64,000 bases of DNA from Stenotrophomonas koreensis (GTDB lineage: Bacteria; Pseudomonadota; Gammaproteobacteria; Xanthomonadales; Xanthomonadaceae). The translations under genes and the position numbers were made by a program. The DNA is taken from positions 1 to 64,000 of the forward strand of contig NZ_LDJH01000014.1 in the NCBI RefSeq assembly GCF_001431525.1, read 5' to 3'. Positions 1-7,924 of the stretch are shown piece after piece; positions within the stretch are counted from its first letter, which is position 1, and each line of letters starts with the position of its first letter. A model generated the notes under the pieces. The model made no database searches and was not told the DNA's origin. It saw only the letters and a list, made by a program, of their open reading frames with translations.

Positions 1-126
1 GCACCTGCACCTGCACCTGCCCCGGCACCTGCCCCGGCACCTGCACCAGCACCAGCACCAGCACCAGCACCAGCACCAGCACCAGCACCAGCACCGGCAC
101 CGGCACCCGCCCCCGCACCCGCACCG
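1..126 (+). repeat. In-frame hexanucleotide repeat coding Ala-Pro
   Basis: Twenty-one consecutive 6-bp units of the form GCNCCN, all reading Ala-Pro. The core is eight identical GCACCA units (43-90), flanked by GCACCT, GCACCG, GCCCCG and GCACCC variants. The array runs off the left edge of the window, so its full length is unknown. Because the unit is 6 bp, changes in copy number keep the frame and only alter linker length. Confidence 0.95.
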
Positions 127-879
127 ACATTGACGGGCAGCTACAGCGGCTTTGCCAGCGTGACCCGCAGTGATGGCAGTGCCGGTATGTCGGGCACGGC
201 CGAGCTGGTGTTCGATGCCGCTGCCGGCACGCTCGGTGCACGGATCAGCCCGATGCAATGGGAGGGGGCCAGCTGGGAGCTGGCCGCGGCGGACAGCTAC
301 TACACCGCCGATGACGACCTGGGTGGCAGCAATATCAGCAACGACCCGGCCAACCCGAACAGTCTGCAAGGCGCTGCCGACCCCAGCGTATTGTGTGATT
401 GCGATTACTTGAGCTGGGGCAGCTGGAATGCCAGCATCGATGCCAACGGCACCACCTACGGACCCGATGCCGGCTACTGGGTGGTTGGCCAGCTCAGTGC
501 GGCGGCAGACCTGCCGTTGTCGGGGGTAGCCAGCTACAGCGGCCAGGCGATCGGCACCGTGAATGACGGCGAGGCCGTTCTCAGCGGCGTCACCGGCAGT
601 TTCACCGCGAGCGTGGATTTCGGCACCGGCCTGGGCAGCCTGCAGATTGATGGTTTTGCCGGGCGCAGCTTTGGCGACAGCAACCTGGATATCAACAGCG
701 GCGGCATGTTTGATTGGGGCTTTACCGGCCAGCTCAGTGACAGCGCAGGGCTCACCGGCCAGTACAACGCCGCCTTTGCCACCGATGGTGTGGACCCGGC
801 CGCCGCGATGATCGGCACCTTCAGTGCCGAGGATGGCGCGTGGTCGGCCAGCGGCGTGTTCGGTGGCACCCGGCCCTGA
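1..879 (+). CDS. C-terminal part of an Ala-Pro-repeat surface/exported protein (5' end outside window)
   Basis: The reading frame is open from base 1, so the gene begins upstream. About 42 residues of Ala-Pro repeat (1-126) act as a flexible linker and are followed by about 250 residues rich in Gly, Ser, Thr and Asp with alternating short hydrophobic stretches. This looks like an antiparallel beta-barrel of the kind found in transferrin-binding-protein-like or autotransported surface proteins; no family is firmly recognised. The stop overlaps the start of the cyclase gene by one base (TGATG), so the two are probably translationally coupled. In other proteobacteria CHASE2 cyclases often follow a FecR-domain protein, so the missing N-terminus could carry such a domain; that is inference. 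Confidence 0.6.
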   Translation, partial: APAPAPAPAPAPAPAPAPAPAPAPAPAPAPAPAPAPAPAPAPTLTGSYSGFASVTRSDGSAGMSGTAELVFDAAAGTLGARISPMQWEGASWELAAADSYYTADDDLGGSNISNDPANPNSLQGAADPSVLCDCDYLSWGSWNASIDANGTTYGPDAGYWVVGQLSAAADLPLSGVASYSGQAIGTVNDGEAVLSGVTGSFTASVDFGTGLGSLQIDGFAGRSFGDSNLDINSGGMFDWGFTGQLSDSAGLTGQYNAAFATDGVDPAAAMIGTFSAEDGAWSASGVFGGTRP

Positions 880-3098
880 TGCCAATGTCCCGTAGACGCC
901 CATTCAAGGGCCGGCTCAAGGGCTGGCGGCAGTTCCTGCTCGTTGGGCTGCTGCTGTTGCTGCTGGCGTTGGCCGCCGATGTGGTGTTCCGTGAGGGCAT
1001 GCAGCGGCTGTCGACCCAGCTCCACGATGCCTGGCAGCGCGCCCAGCCGCGTGCCGCCACGCTGGAGCCCGGGGTGGCGGTGGTGGACATCGATGAGGCC
1101 TCGCTGGCCCGGTTGGGGCAGTGGCCCTGGCCGCGTGACCGCCTCGGGCAGATGGTCGATGCGATCGGCCGGCACGGGGCGGCGGTGATTGCCTTTGACA
1201 TGGCCTTCAATGAGCCTGACCGCACCTCGGTGCTGGCCCAGGCACCGCGTCTGCGCCAGCGCGGCATCGTGATTGCCCCGGACATCCCGGCCCAGCAGCT
1301 GGACAATGACCTGGCCTTTGCCGCCGCCATCGCCCGCAACCCGGTCGTGATGGGGGTGGCGCTGAGCAACCAGACCGGGCATGCGCTGGCCGCGCCGGTC
1401 GCCGGCATTGCCCATGCCGGCTCGGATCCGCGCCAGTATCTGCCGGACTACCGTGGCGGGCTGGGCAACCTGCCGGTACTGAGCGAGGCGGCCAGTGGCA
1501 TCGGCAGCTTTTCCTTCCCACCGGCAGCGGACAACGTCATCCGCCAGATGCCGCTGGTGGCCAACGCCGGCAACGCGCTGTACCCCGGCCTGGCAGTGGA
1601 GGCGTTGCGGGTCGCCCAGGGCGTGCCCGGGCTGCAGCTGCGCAGCAGTGATGCCAGTGGCGAACATGCCGGCGGCGCGCCGGGATTACTGCAGTTGCGG
1701 GTAGGCATGCTGGACATCCCCAGCCAGGCCGATGGCAGCATGCGCATCCATTACTCGGGCATGCCGCACATGCCGGTGATTCCGGCCTGGCAGTTGCTTG
1801 AGTCCACACCCTCGCCCCTGCTGGGCCAGCTCGAAGGCAGAGTTGTGCTGGTAGGTACCTCGGCCATTGGCCTGCGCGACATCGTGGCCACACCGCTGGC
1901 CGCGGCGGTGCCTGGGGTACAGGTGCATGCCGAGCTGGTGGACCAGGCCTTCAATGGCCAGTACCTGCTGCGTCCGGACTGGGCGCGCGGTGCCGAAGTG
2001 GTCGTGGCCTTCGTGCTCGGCCTGCTGTTGCTGCTGGCCATGCTGCCAGGGCGTGCCTTGCCGGCCAGCCTGGCCCTGCTGGTGCTGCTGGCCGCGGTGG
2101 TGGGGGCCAGCTGGTGGGGTTACAGCCAGCGCCAGTGGCTGCTGGATCCGCTGCCGGCGGTGCTCAGCCTGCTGCTGCTGTTCACCGGCATGATGCCACT
2201 GCTGCTGTTTGCCGGTAACCGCGAAAAACGCCAGGTGCGCGAGGCCTTCGGGCGTTACCTGTCACCGACGCTGGTGCAGCGCCTGGCCGAGGATCCGGAC
2301 GCCCTGCGCCTGGGCGGTGAAAGCCGCGACATCAGTGTGCTGTTTTCCGACATCCGCGGCTTTACCGGCCTGTCCGAGTCACTGGCACCGGATGCGCTGA
2401 CCGCCCTGCTCAACCGTTTCCTGACCCCGATGACCGAGGTCCTGCTGGCCCACGAGGCCACCATCGACAAGTACATCGGCGATGCGATCATGGCCTTCTG
2501 GAACGCACCGCTGGATATCGACCAGCATCCGCGCAAGGCTTGCCTGGCCGCATTGGGCATGGTCGAGGCGGTCGCGGCGCTCAATGCGCAGCGTGGCAGC
2601 AGCCTGCAGATCGGCATCGGCATCCACAGCGGGCTGGCCTGTGTCGGCAACCTGGGCTCGCTGCAGCGCTTTTCCTATTCGGCCATCGGCGATACGGTCA
2701 ACCTGGCCGCGCGGGTGGAAGGGCTGACCAAGCAGTACGCGGTGACGGTGCTGGTGACCGATGCGGTGCGCGCGCAGGTACAGGACCTGGCGCTGCTTGA
2801 ACTGGACCGGGTGCAGGTGGTCGGGCGCAGCGAAGCGGTCGGCCTGCATGCCCTGCTCGGTGATGCGCAGATGGCCACCTCGGCAGCGTTCATTGCCTAC
2901 TGCCAACAACACCAGCAGATGATCGGGCTGTACCAGCAGGGCAGGTTCGTGCAGGCCAGCAAGGCGCTGGAATCACTGATGGCCAAACCCTGGCCCGGGG
3001 TGGGCGGTTTTTATACCGTGTTGAGCCAGCGTCTGCTAGAACTGCAGCAACTGCCGCCGGGTCAGTGGCAGGGTGTCCATGTGGCCAGCAGCAAGTAA
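879..3098 (+). CDS. CHASE2-domain class III adenylate cyclase
   Basis: Predicted membrane-bound cyclase of 739 residues that makes cAMP from ATP. An N-terminal membrane helix (about 15-33) is followed by a periplasmic CHASE2 sensor domain (about 40-355), three closely spaced helices (about 365-445) and a C-terminal class III catalytic domain. The catalytic residues are present: metal-binding D491 in the FSDIRGF motif, D535 in YIGDAIM, and N608 and R612 in the DTVNLAAR motif. K531 and D605 occupy the base-specifying positions typical of adenylate rather than guanylate cyclases. The ATG at 879 overlaps the preceding stop; an alternative ATG lies at 885. The sensed signal is unknown. A patatin with a cNMP-binding domain lies 0.4 kb downstream on the other strand. 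Confidence 0.9.
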   Translation: MPMSRRRPFKGRLKGWRQFLLVGLLLLLLALAADVVFREGMQRLSTQLHDAWQRAQPRAATLEPGVAVVDIDEASLARLGQWPWPRDRLGQMVDAIGRHGAAVIAFDMAFNEPDRTSVLAQAPRLRQRGIVIAPDIPAQQLDNDLAFAAAIARNPVVMGVALSNQTGHALAAPVAGIAHAGSDPRQYLPDYRGGLGNLPVLSEAASGIGSFSFPPAADNVIRQMPLVANAGNALYPGLAVEALRVAQGVPGLQLRSSDASGEHAGGAPGLLQLRVGMLDIPSQADGSMRIHYSGMPHMPVIPAWQLLESTPSPLLGQLEGRVVLVGTSAIGLRDIVATPLAAAVPGVQVHAELVDQAFNGQYLLRPDWARGAEVVVAFVLGLLLLLAMLPGRALPASLALLVLLAAVVGASWWGYSQRQWLLDPLPAVLSLLLLFTGMMPLLLFAGNREKRQVREAFGRYLSPTLVQRLAEDPDALRLGGESRDISVLFSDIRGFTGLSESLAPDALTALLNRFLTPMTEVLLAHEATIDKYIGDAIMAFWNAPLDIDQHPRKACLAALGMVEAVAALNAQRGSSLQIGIGIHSGLACVGNLGSLQRFSYSAIGDTVNLAARVEGLTKQYAVTVLVTDAVRAQVQDLALLELDRVQVVGRSEAVGLHALLGDAQMATSAAFIAYCQQHQQMIGLYQQGRFVQASKALESLMAKPWPGVGGFYTVLSQRLLELQQLPPGQWQGVHVASSK

Positions 3099-3133
3099 GG
3101 CCGCCTGCATTTCTCATTATCGCTGGGACCGAG

Positions 3134-3484
3134 ATGGACTTTTACGCACTGGTGGGCATGTTTGCATTGCTGGTGGCCGCGCACGCGCTGGCGGATTATC
3201 CGTTGCAGGGCGAGTTCCTGGCGCGGGCGAAGAACCGTTTTCAATCACTGCCCGGTGTGCCCTGGTACCAGGCCATGGGCGCGCATGCGGCCATCCACGG
3301 CGGCATGGTTGGCTTGATCACCGGCAGTGTGCTGCTCGGGCTGCTGGAAGCACTGCTGCACTTCGCCATCGATGACGCCAAGTGCGCGCGACGGATCGGC
3401 TTCAACACCGACCAGGCCCTGCATGTGGCCTGCAAGCTGGTGTGGGTCGTGCTGCTGGGCAGCGGGCTGACCGGCGGCTGGTGA
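3134..3484 (+). CDS. DUF3307 family membrane protein
   Basis: Protein of 116 residues with three to four hydrophobic segments and the family signature ALADYPLQGEFLA near the N-terminus (about residues 16-28), typical of DUF3307 proteins. The function of that family is not established; members occur both in chromosomes and in phage-like contexts. The ATG at 3134 is preceded by a weak GGGACCGAG stretch, and the longer in-frame extension upstream overlaps the cyclase gene and lacks membrane character. The gene lies 35 bp after the cyclase and may share its transcript. Confidence 0.7.
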   Translation: MDFYALVGMFALLVAAHALADYPLQGEFLARAKNRFQSLPGVPWYQAMGAHAAIHGGMVGLITGSVLLGLLEALLHFAIDDAKCARRIGFNTDQALHVACKLVWVVLLGSGLTGGW

Positions 3485-3514
3485 GTCCGCCGCCGGGTGT
3501 TGCTGGCCAGCGGC

Positions 3515-5341
3515 TCAGCGCTGGCCGCGGCGCCAGGCCTGCAGGCCGTCCAGGCCGCCCTGCTGTTCCAGCCAGCGGCAGGTGTATTCATAGCCGGCCT
3601 GCTCCTGGGCCGTGCCCATTTTCCAGGCCGTCAGGGCCATGCCGGGCACGGTGGGCGGTTCGATCAGCAGATCACCACTGTGGCGGCTGGCAACCAGGGT
3701 GCTGTTGGAGGAGATCTGCATCGAGCGGGCGACGGTCTGGCCAATCCGCGGGAAGTCGGCATGGCCCTTGCCACCGGTGATCAGTTGCCAGAGCTGGCGC
3801 AGCCGTGACGGCAGTTGGGCATACGCTGCCTTGACCTCCCAGCGCTCGCCGGGTGAAAGCATGAACACCAGGTTCGGGCCGGGTTTGATGCCGTGCATGA
3901 CCGAGGTCGGGACGTTGTCGATCAGCCCGCCATCGACCAGCACCTCGCCACGCGGGTTGATCCATGGCGGCAGTGCCACGGGGATGGACGCCGACATCCG
4001 CATCGCTTCCCAGCACGGCCCCTGGCGCAGGATTTCGCGCTGGTTGGTGCTCAGGTTGGCGGCCACCACATAGCAGTTCAGTGACAGGTCCTCCAGCTGC
4101 AGCGTGCCGTAGCGTTCCCTCAGGCTGTTGTCCACGTGGCGGTGGTCAACCAAGCCGTAGACCGGCGGGGTATAGCGGCCGAACGCCTTGCGCTGCAGGA
4201 AGAAGTAGTTGTAGGCCTCCATCATCGCGCGCGGGTCCTCACCGGCGGCGCAGGCCATCGCCACGGTCGAGCCGATCGAGGTCCCGCCGACGATGTCCAG
4301 CTCCAGCCCGGCATCGAACAGGGCGCGCAGCGCACCGATATGGCCGGCTCCGAGTGCGCCACCACCGCCGAACACCGCTCCCAGTGCGCGTCCGCTGAGC
4401 AGGCGTGCCACCCGTGCGAAATGTTTCCGGTTGCCCAGCACCACGTGGTGGTGCAGGTGGGCCGGGCGCAATGCCAGCCAGCGGGCGGTCCCGGCAACCG
4501 GCTGCTGCTCGTTCTCACGCCAGAGCAGCAGGCCGATGTGGCGCGGCCGGAAGCGGCCGATCATCTCTGCCTCCAGCCCGGCCAGGGGCACCGGTTGCGC
4601 AGGCTCGCTGGCCTGCTGCAAGCAGCCGCACAGCAACAGCTGGTCGCAATGGCGCAGCGCGGCGTGATCCCATTCCAGGTGGCCCTGACCGGTGACCACC
4701 AGCAGCCGGCCGCTCTGGCGCTCCTGCTGGGCAATCCAGTCAGAAAATACCGGGGTGTCGGCCGGGTCGAGCCCGCTGGGCAGGTCCGCGCCGCTGATGA
4801 TCCGGCAGGCGCCGTCCTCCTGCGTCAGGGCCTGGGCCAGGGCGTGGATCAATCCTTCCGGAATGGCCACCTCGCCGGCCTGGCACAGACCAATCGTGTT
4901 CGGAACCCGTGGCGGCAACGGCGGTGCGCCTGCGGTGGCGTTGGCCAGGCGACGGCCGAAAGTACGCAGTATCGCTTCCACCAGCGCCGGCTGCAGCGCA
5001 CTGACCTGCCTGAACTGTTCACGCCCCAGTCGCAGCAATTGGCTGTCGCGGCTGGCCACCACATCGGCGGTGCGCCGGGTATCGGCGAAGAAGGCAATCT
5101 CGCCGACCGGCTCGCCACTGCCGATCTCGGCCACCAGCAGGTGACCATCACGCAGCACATCCAGGCGGCCGCGCAGCACGTAGTACAGGCAGTCAGCCTC
5201 ATCGCCCTGGCGTACCAGGAATTCGCCCTTGCGCACGCTCAGTAGCTGCATTTTTTCAAGCAGCAAGGCCCGTTCGGAAGGCGGCAGATCAGCAAACAGC
5301 GGCATTGAGGCCAGTGGGTCGGTGTGGCTGTCGCTGTGCAT
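3515..5341 (-). CDS. Patatin-like phospholipase with N-terminal cyclic-nucleotide-binding domain (NTE/RssA type)
   Basis: Protein of 608 residues. Residues about 15-130 form a cNMP-binding fold with a phosphate-binding-cassette-like stretch (G80-E81 through R90-T91-A92). Residues about 320-490 form the patatin domain with the oxyanion glycines G325-G328, nucleophile S355 in GTSIG, and D470 in DGG, giving the Ser-Asp dyad. The architecture matches the neuropathy-target-esterase group, which hydrolyses (lyso)phospholipids. The ATG at 5341 was chosen because the cNMP domain begins just after it; upstream in-frame residues lack conservation character. The gene converges on the cyclase/DUF3307 pair. 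Regulation of this lipase by the neighbouring cyclase's product is an attractive inference, not shown by the sequence. Confidence 0.88.
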   Translation of the reverse strand: MHSDSHTDPLASMPLFADLPPSERALLLEKMQLLSVRKGEFLVRQGDEADCLYYVLRGRLDVLRDGHLLVAEIGSGEPVGEIAFFADTRRTADVVASRDSQLLRLGREQFRQVSALQPALVEAILRTFGRRLANATAGAPPLPPRVPNTIGLCQAGEVAIPEGLIHALAQALTQEDGACRIISGADLPSGLDPADTPVFSDWIAQQERQSGRLLVVTGQGHLEWDHAALRHCDQLLLCGCLQQASEPAQPVPLAGLEAEMIGRFRPRHIGLLLWRENEQQPVAGTARWLALRPAHLHHHVVLGNRKHFARVARLLSGRALGAVFGGGGALGAGHIGALRALFDAGLELDIVGGTSIGSTVAMACAAGEDPRAMMEAYNYFFLQRKAFGRYTPPVYGLVDHRHVDNSLRERYGTLQLEDLSLNCYVVAANLSTNQREILRQGPCWEAMRMSASIPVALPPWINPRGEVLVDGGLIDNVPTSVMHGIKPGPNLVFMLSPGERWEVKAAYAQLPSRLRQLWQLITGGKGHADFPRIGQTVARSMQISSNSTLVASRHSGDLLIEPPTVPGMALTAWKMGTAQEQAGYEYTCRWLEQQGGLDGLQAWRRGQR

Positions 5342-5592
5342 GCAGTTGTTGCCTATCAAAAGAGGGGCGCAGGTCCGCGCGCGGCTGCTGCCAGTCACGG
5401 GGTGGGGCTGGCCGTGAGGTTAATCACAAAAAACCGATTGTGTTCCAGTCCTTGCCGGCTCTCAAGCCGGGCGATGCACGCCGCTGGCGGGCCGGGGTTA
5501 AAAGCGCATCGTTTATCCTGTGCGGCTTGAATTTTGTCCCCACACCGCGGCTTTGCTGATACCACGGTGCATGATCGCTGCAGGAAACGACC

Positions 5593-6591
5593 TTGGATAT
5601 CCCTAGCACCGCTTACACCGATTCGCTGCGCCTGTCCGTGGCGCCGATGATGGACTGGACCGATCGCCACTGCCGGTTCTTTCACCGTCTGCTGGCGCCG
5701 GGCGCGCGCCTGTATACCGAGATGGTGCATGCCAACGCGGTGATCCACGGCGATCGCGAGCGGCTGCTCGGTTTTGACCCGGTCGAGCAGCCGCTGGCGC
5801 TGCAGCTGGGGGGCAGTGATCCGGCGTTGCTGGCCCAGGCCGCACGCATCGCCGCCGACTGGGGCTATGACGAGATCAACCTCAACTGCGGCTGTCCCTC
5901 CGACCGCGTGCAGGCCGGACGCTTTGGCGCCTGCCTGATGCGCGAGCCGGCGCTGGTGGCCGAGTGTGTGGTGGCGATGGCTGCGGCAGTGGCGGTCCCG
6001 GTGACGGTCAAATGCCGCCTCGGGGTGGACGAGGACGATGATTACGAACAATTCGCCGCCTTCGTCGACATGCAGGTGGCCGCCGGCAGCGCGATGGTCG
6101 TGGTACACGCGCGCAATGCCTGGCTGAAGGGACTGTCGCCGAAGGAAAACCGTGAAATCCCGCCGCTGAAGTACGACTGGGCCTACCGCCTGAAGGCCGA
6201 ACGTCCGCGGCTGCCGGTGGTGCTCAACGGTGGCATCGCCACGGTCGAGGCCGCACAGGCGCACCGTCAACACCTGGACGGGGTGATGCTGGGCCGCGCG
6301 GCCTACCACGATCCCTATGTGCTGCACCTGCTGGAGTGTGCGCAGACCGGCGCCCCGGCGCGCAGCCGGACCGAATTGCTGCTGCAGATGCAGCCCTATG
6401 TGGAGCAGTGGCTCGACCGTGGGCTGGCGCTGAAACACATCAGCCGCCATCTGCTCGGCCTGTATGCCGGCCAGCCCGGTGGGCGCGCCTTCCGCCAGGT
6501 GCTCAGTGAAGGGGCCCACCGGCCGGGGGCCGGCTGGGAGCTGGTGCAGGCGGCGATTGCGGTGACCGGCGAGGGGCGTGATCCGGGCTGA
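5593..6591 (+). CDS. dusA: tRNA-dihydrouridine synthase A
   Basis: FMN-dependent enzyme reducing uridines 20/20a of the tRNA D-loop with NADPH. The 332-residue protein matches DusA in length and motifs: the N-terminal VAPMMDWTDRHCR block, the QLGGSDP segment, the active-site NLNCGCPS motif (catalytic Cys in CGCPS) and the VKCRLGVDE segment. The TTG start at 5593 is preceded by an AGGAAA ribosome-binding site at 5582-5587; the first in-frame ATG lies inside the conserved core. It stands alone between the divergent patatin gene and the phoPQ operon. Confidence 0.95.
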   Translation: MDIPSTAYTDSLRLSVAPMMDWTDRHCRFFHRLLAPGARLYTEMVHANAVIHGDRERLLGFDPVEQPLALQLGGSDPALLAQAARIAADWGYDEINLNCGCPSDRVQAGRFGACLMREPALVAECVVAMAAAVAVPVTVKCRLGVDEDDDYEQFAAFVDMQVAAGSAMVVVHARNAWLKGLSPKENREIPPLKYDWAYRLKAERPRLPVVLNGGIATVEAAQAHRQHLDGVMLGRAAYHDPYVLHLLECAQTGAPARSRTELLLQMQPYVEQWLDRGLALKHISRHLLGLYAGQPGGRAFRQVLSEGAHRPGAGWELVQAAIAVTGEGRDPG

Positions 6592-6600
6592 CCTCTCGTT

Positions 6601-6688
6601 GTTCAGGTTTCTTGCAACCGTATTCAGTTTCTCCTGCTACAGTGTTCATTGAACTGAACCGGCTGCTGGGCAGGGGCCGAAAAGTTCA
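6601..6688. promoter_or_regulatory. Cluster of GTTCA-type boxes upstream of the phoPQ operon
   Basis: GTTCAG at 6601, ATTCAG at 6622, a perfect inverted pair GTTCA-T-TGAAC at 6644-6654, an extra TGAAC at 6655 and GTTCAG at 6684. The first three boxes are spaced 21 and 22 bp apart, about two helical turns, as expected for a response regulator binding one DNA face. Autoregulation by the PhoP homologue encoded downstream is inferred; the motif itself is what the sequence shows. Confidence 0.4.
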
Positions 6689-6771
6689 GATCGGATTCAC
6701 TGCATCACGCCAAGAATCGAACAGGATCTCTCCCGGAACGACCTGCGGATACAACGGTTTTCTCGGCGGTT

Positions 6772-6800
6772 TTGAACGATTTTCCGTAGTTCGCTAGGAT
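6772..6800 (+). promoter_or_regulatory. Possible sigma70 promoter for the phoPQ leader gene
   Basis: TTGAAC (6772-6777), a 17-bp spacer and TAGGAT (6795-6800). If used, transcription would begin within a base or two of the ATG at 6808, giving a leaderless mRNA. The same AGGAT could instead serve as a Shine-Dalgarno sequence, so the call is ambiguous. Confidence 0.35.
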
Positions 6801-6807
6801 TTCGACC

Positions 6808-7140
6808 ATGTGCTTGGGCTTCACTCATCGACCGTTGACCATCATCGCCTTGGGGGCGGCTCTGTCCTTCTCCAGCGTGGCCTGGGCCCAGGAGATGCCG
6901 CGGCCTGCGGAAGACCGCGGTACCCGCGGCAGCCATGATCGCTCCCTGTCCGATGCCGTCCGTCATGTGCAACGCACTACCGGTGGACGTATCTTGGGTG
7001 CGGAACGGGTTCCATACGATGGTCGTGATATCAATCGCGTCAAATACATGGATGACCGCGGGCGCGTGCGTTACATGGATGCGCCGGTGAATAATCCACG
7101 TGTAGATCCCGCTTCGGTTCCGCGACACGGCAATCACTGA
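6808..7140 (+). CDS. Small exported protein preceding phoPQ (PepSY-like)
   Basis: Protein of 110 residues with a clear signal peptide (hydrophobic about 10-26, likely cleavage after AWA before QE). The mature part is charged and contains a DAVRHVQRTTGGRILGAE stretch followed by RVKYMDDRGRVRY, a helix plus beta-strand pattern resembling a single PepSY repeat. It lies 80 bp upstream of the response-regulator gene and probably shares the transcript, so a role as a periplasmic modulator of the sensor kinase is plausible but inferred. Confidence 0.7.
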   Translation: MCLGFTHRPLTIIALGAALSFSSVAWAQEMPRPAEDRGTRGSHDRSLSDAVRHVQRTTGGRILGAERVPYDGRDINRVKYMDDRGRVRYMDAPVNNPRVDPASVPRHGNH

Positions 7141-7220
7141 TGATTGCGCACAGTGGTGCGGGAACGACAGGCCACCATCTGCCGGAATCACCTTCCGGCC
7201 CACAGTTCTAGGGAGAGTTC

Positions 7221-7904
7221 ATGCGTATCCTTCTGGTCGAAGACGAGGCCCCGCTGCGGGAAACCCTGGCCGCACGCCTGAAGCGTGAAGGCTTTGCGGT
7301 CGATGCCGCGCAGGATGGCGAAGAAGGCCTGTACATGGGCCGCGAAGTGCCCTTTGACGTCGGCATCATTGACCTCGGCCTGCCCAAGATGTCGGGCATG
7401 GAGCTGATCAAGGCCCTGCGTGACGAGGGCAAGAAGTTCCCGATCCTGATCCTGACCGCGCGTTCCAGCTGGCAGGACAAGGTCGAGGGCCTGAAGCAGG
7501 GTGCCGACGATTACCTGGTCAAGCCGTTCCACGTCGAAGAGCTGCTCGCACGTGTCAATGCACTGCTGCGGCGTGCTGCGGGCTGGTCCAAGCCGACCCT
7601 GGAATGTGGCCCGGTGGCACTGGATCTGGCCGCACAGACGGTCAGCGTCAATGGCAGCAATGTCGACCTGACCAGCTACGAGTACAAGGTGCTGGAATAC
7701 CTGATGATGCATGCCGGTGAGCTGGTCTCCAAGGCCGACCTGACCGAGCACATCTACCAGCAGGATTTCGACCGCGACTCCAACGTGCTGGAAGTGTTCA
7801 TCGGCCGGCTGCGCAAGAAGCTCGATGCCGACGGTGAACTCAAGCCGATCGAGACCGTCCGCGGTCGTGGGTACCGTTTCGCGATTCCGCGCAACGAGGG
7901 TTGA
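7221..7904 (+). CDS. phoP: PhoP-type OmpR-family response regulator
   Basis: DNA-binding response regulator of 227 residues. The receiver domain (1-115) has the acidic pocket VEDE, phospho-acceptor D51 in IIDLGLP and the conserved KPF lysine motif. The C-terminal winged helix (about 130-225) contains the LTSYEYKVLEYL and RGRGYRF signatures of the OmpR/PhoB family. The ATG follows a GGGAGAG ribosome-binding site. It is followed 20 bp later by the sensor kinase. In this bacterial family PhoPQ responds to low Mg2+ and antimicrobial peptides; assignment rests on sequence resemblance and gene order. Confidence 0.88.
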   Translation: MRILLVEDEAPLRETLAARLKREGFAVDAAQDGEEGLYMGREVPFDVGIIDLGLPKMSGMELIKALRDEGKKFPILILTARSSWQDKVEGLKQGADDYLVKPFHVEELLARVNALLRRAAGWSKPTLECGPVALDLAAQTVSVNGSNVDLTSYEYKVLEYLMMHAGELVSKADLTEHIYQQDFDRDSNVLEVFIGRLRKKLDADGELKPIETVRGRGYRFAIPRNEG

Positions 7905-7924
7905 TTGCCTGAGGAGGCAGCCGC

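Noticed and set aside
1..126. CRISPR-like repeat
   Set aside because: Units are 6 bp, directly adjacent, in frame and coding Ala-Pro; no spacers.
5399..5592. Clear dusA promoter (TTGTCC ... TGATAC)
   Set aside because: The -10 match is poor; not strong enough to list.
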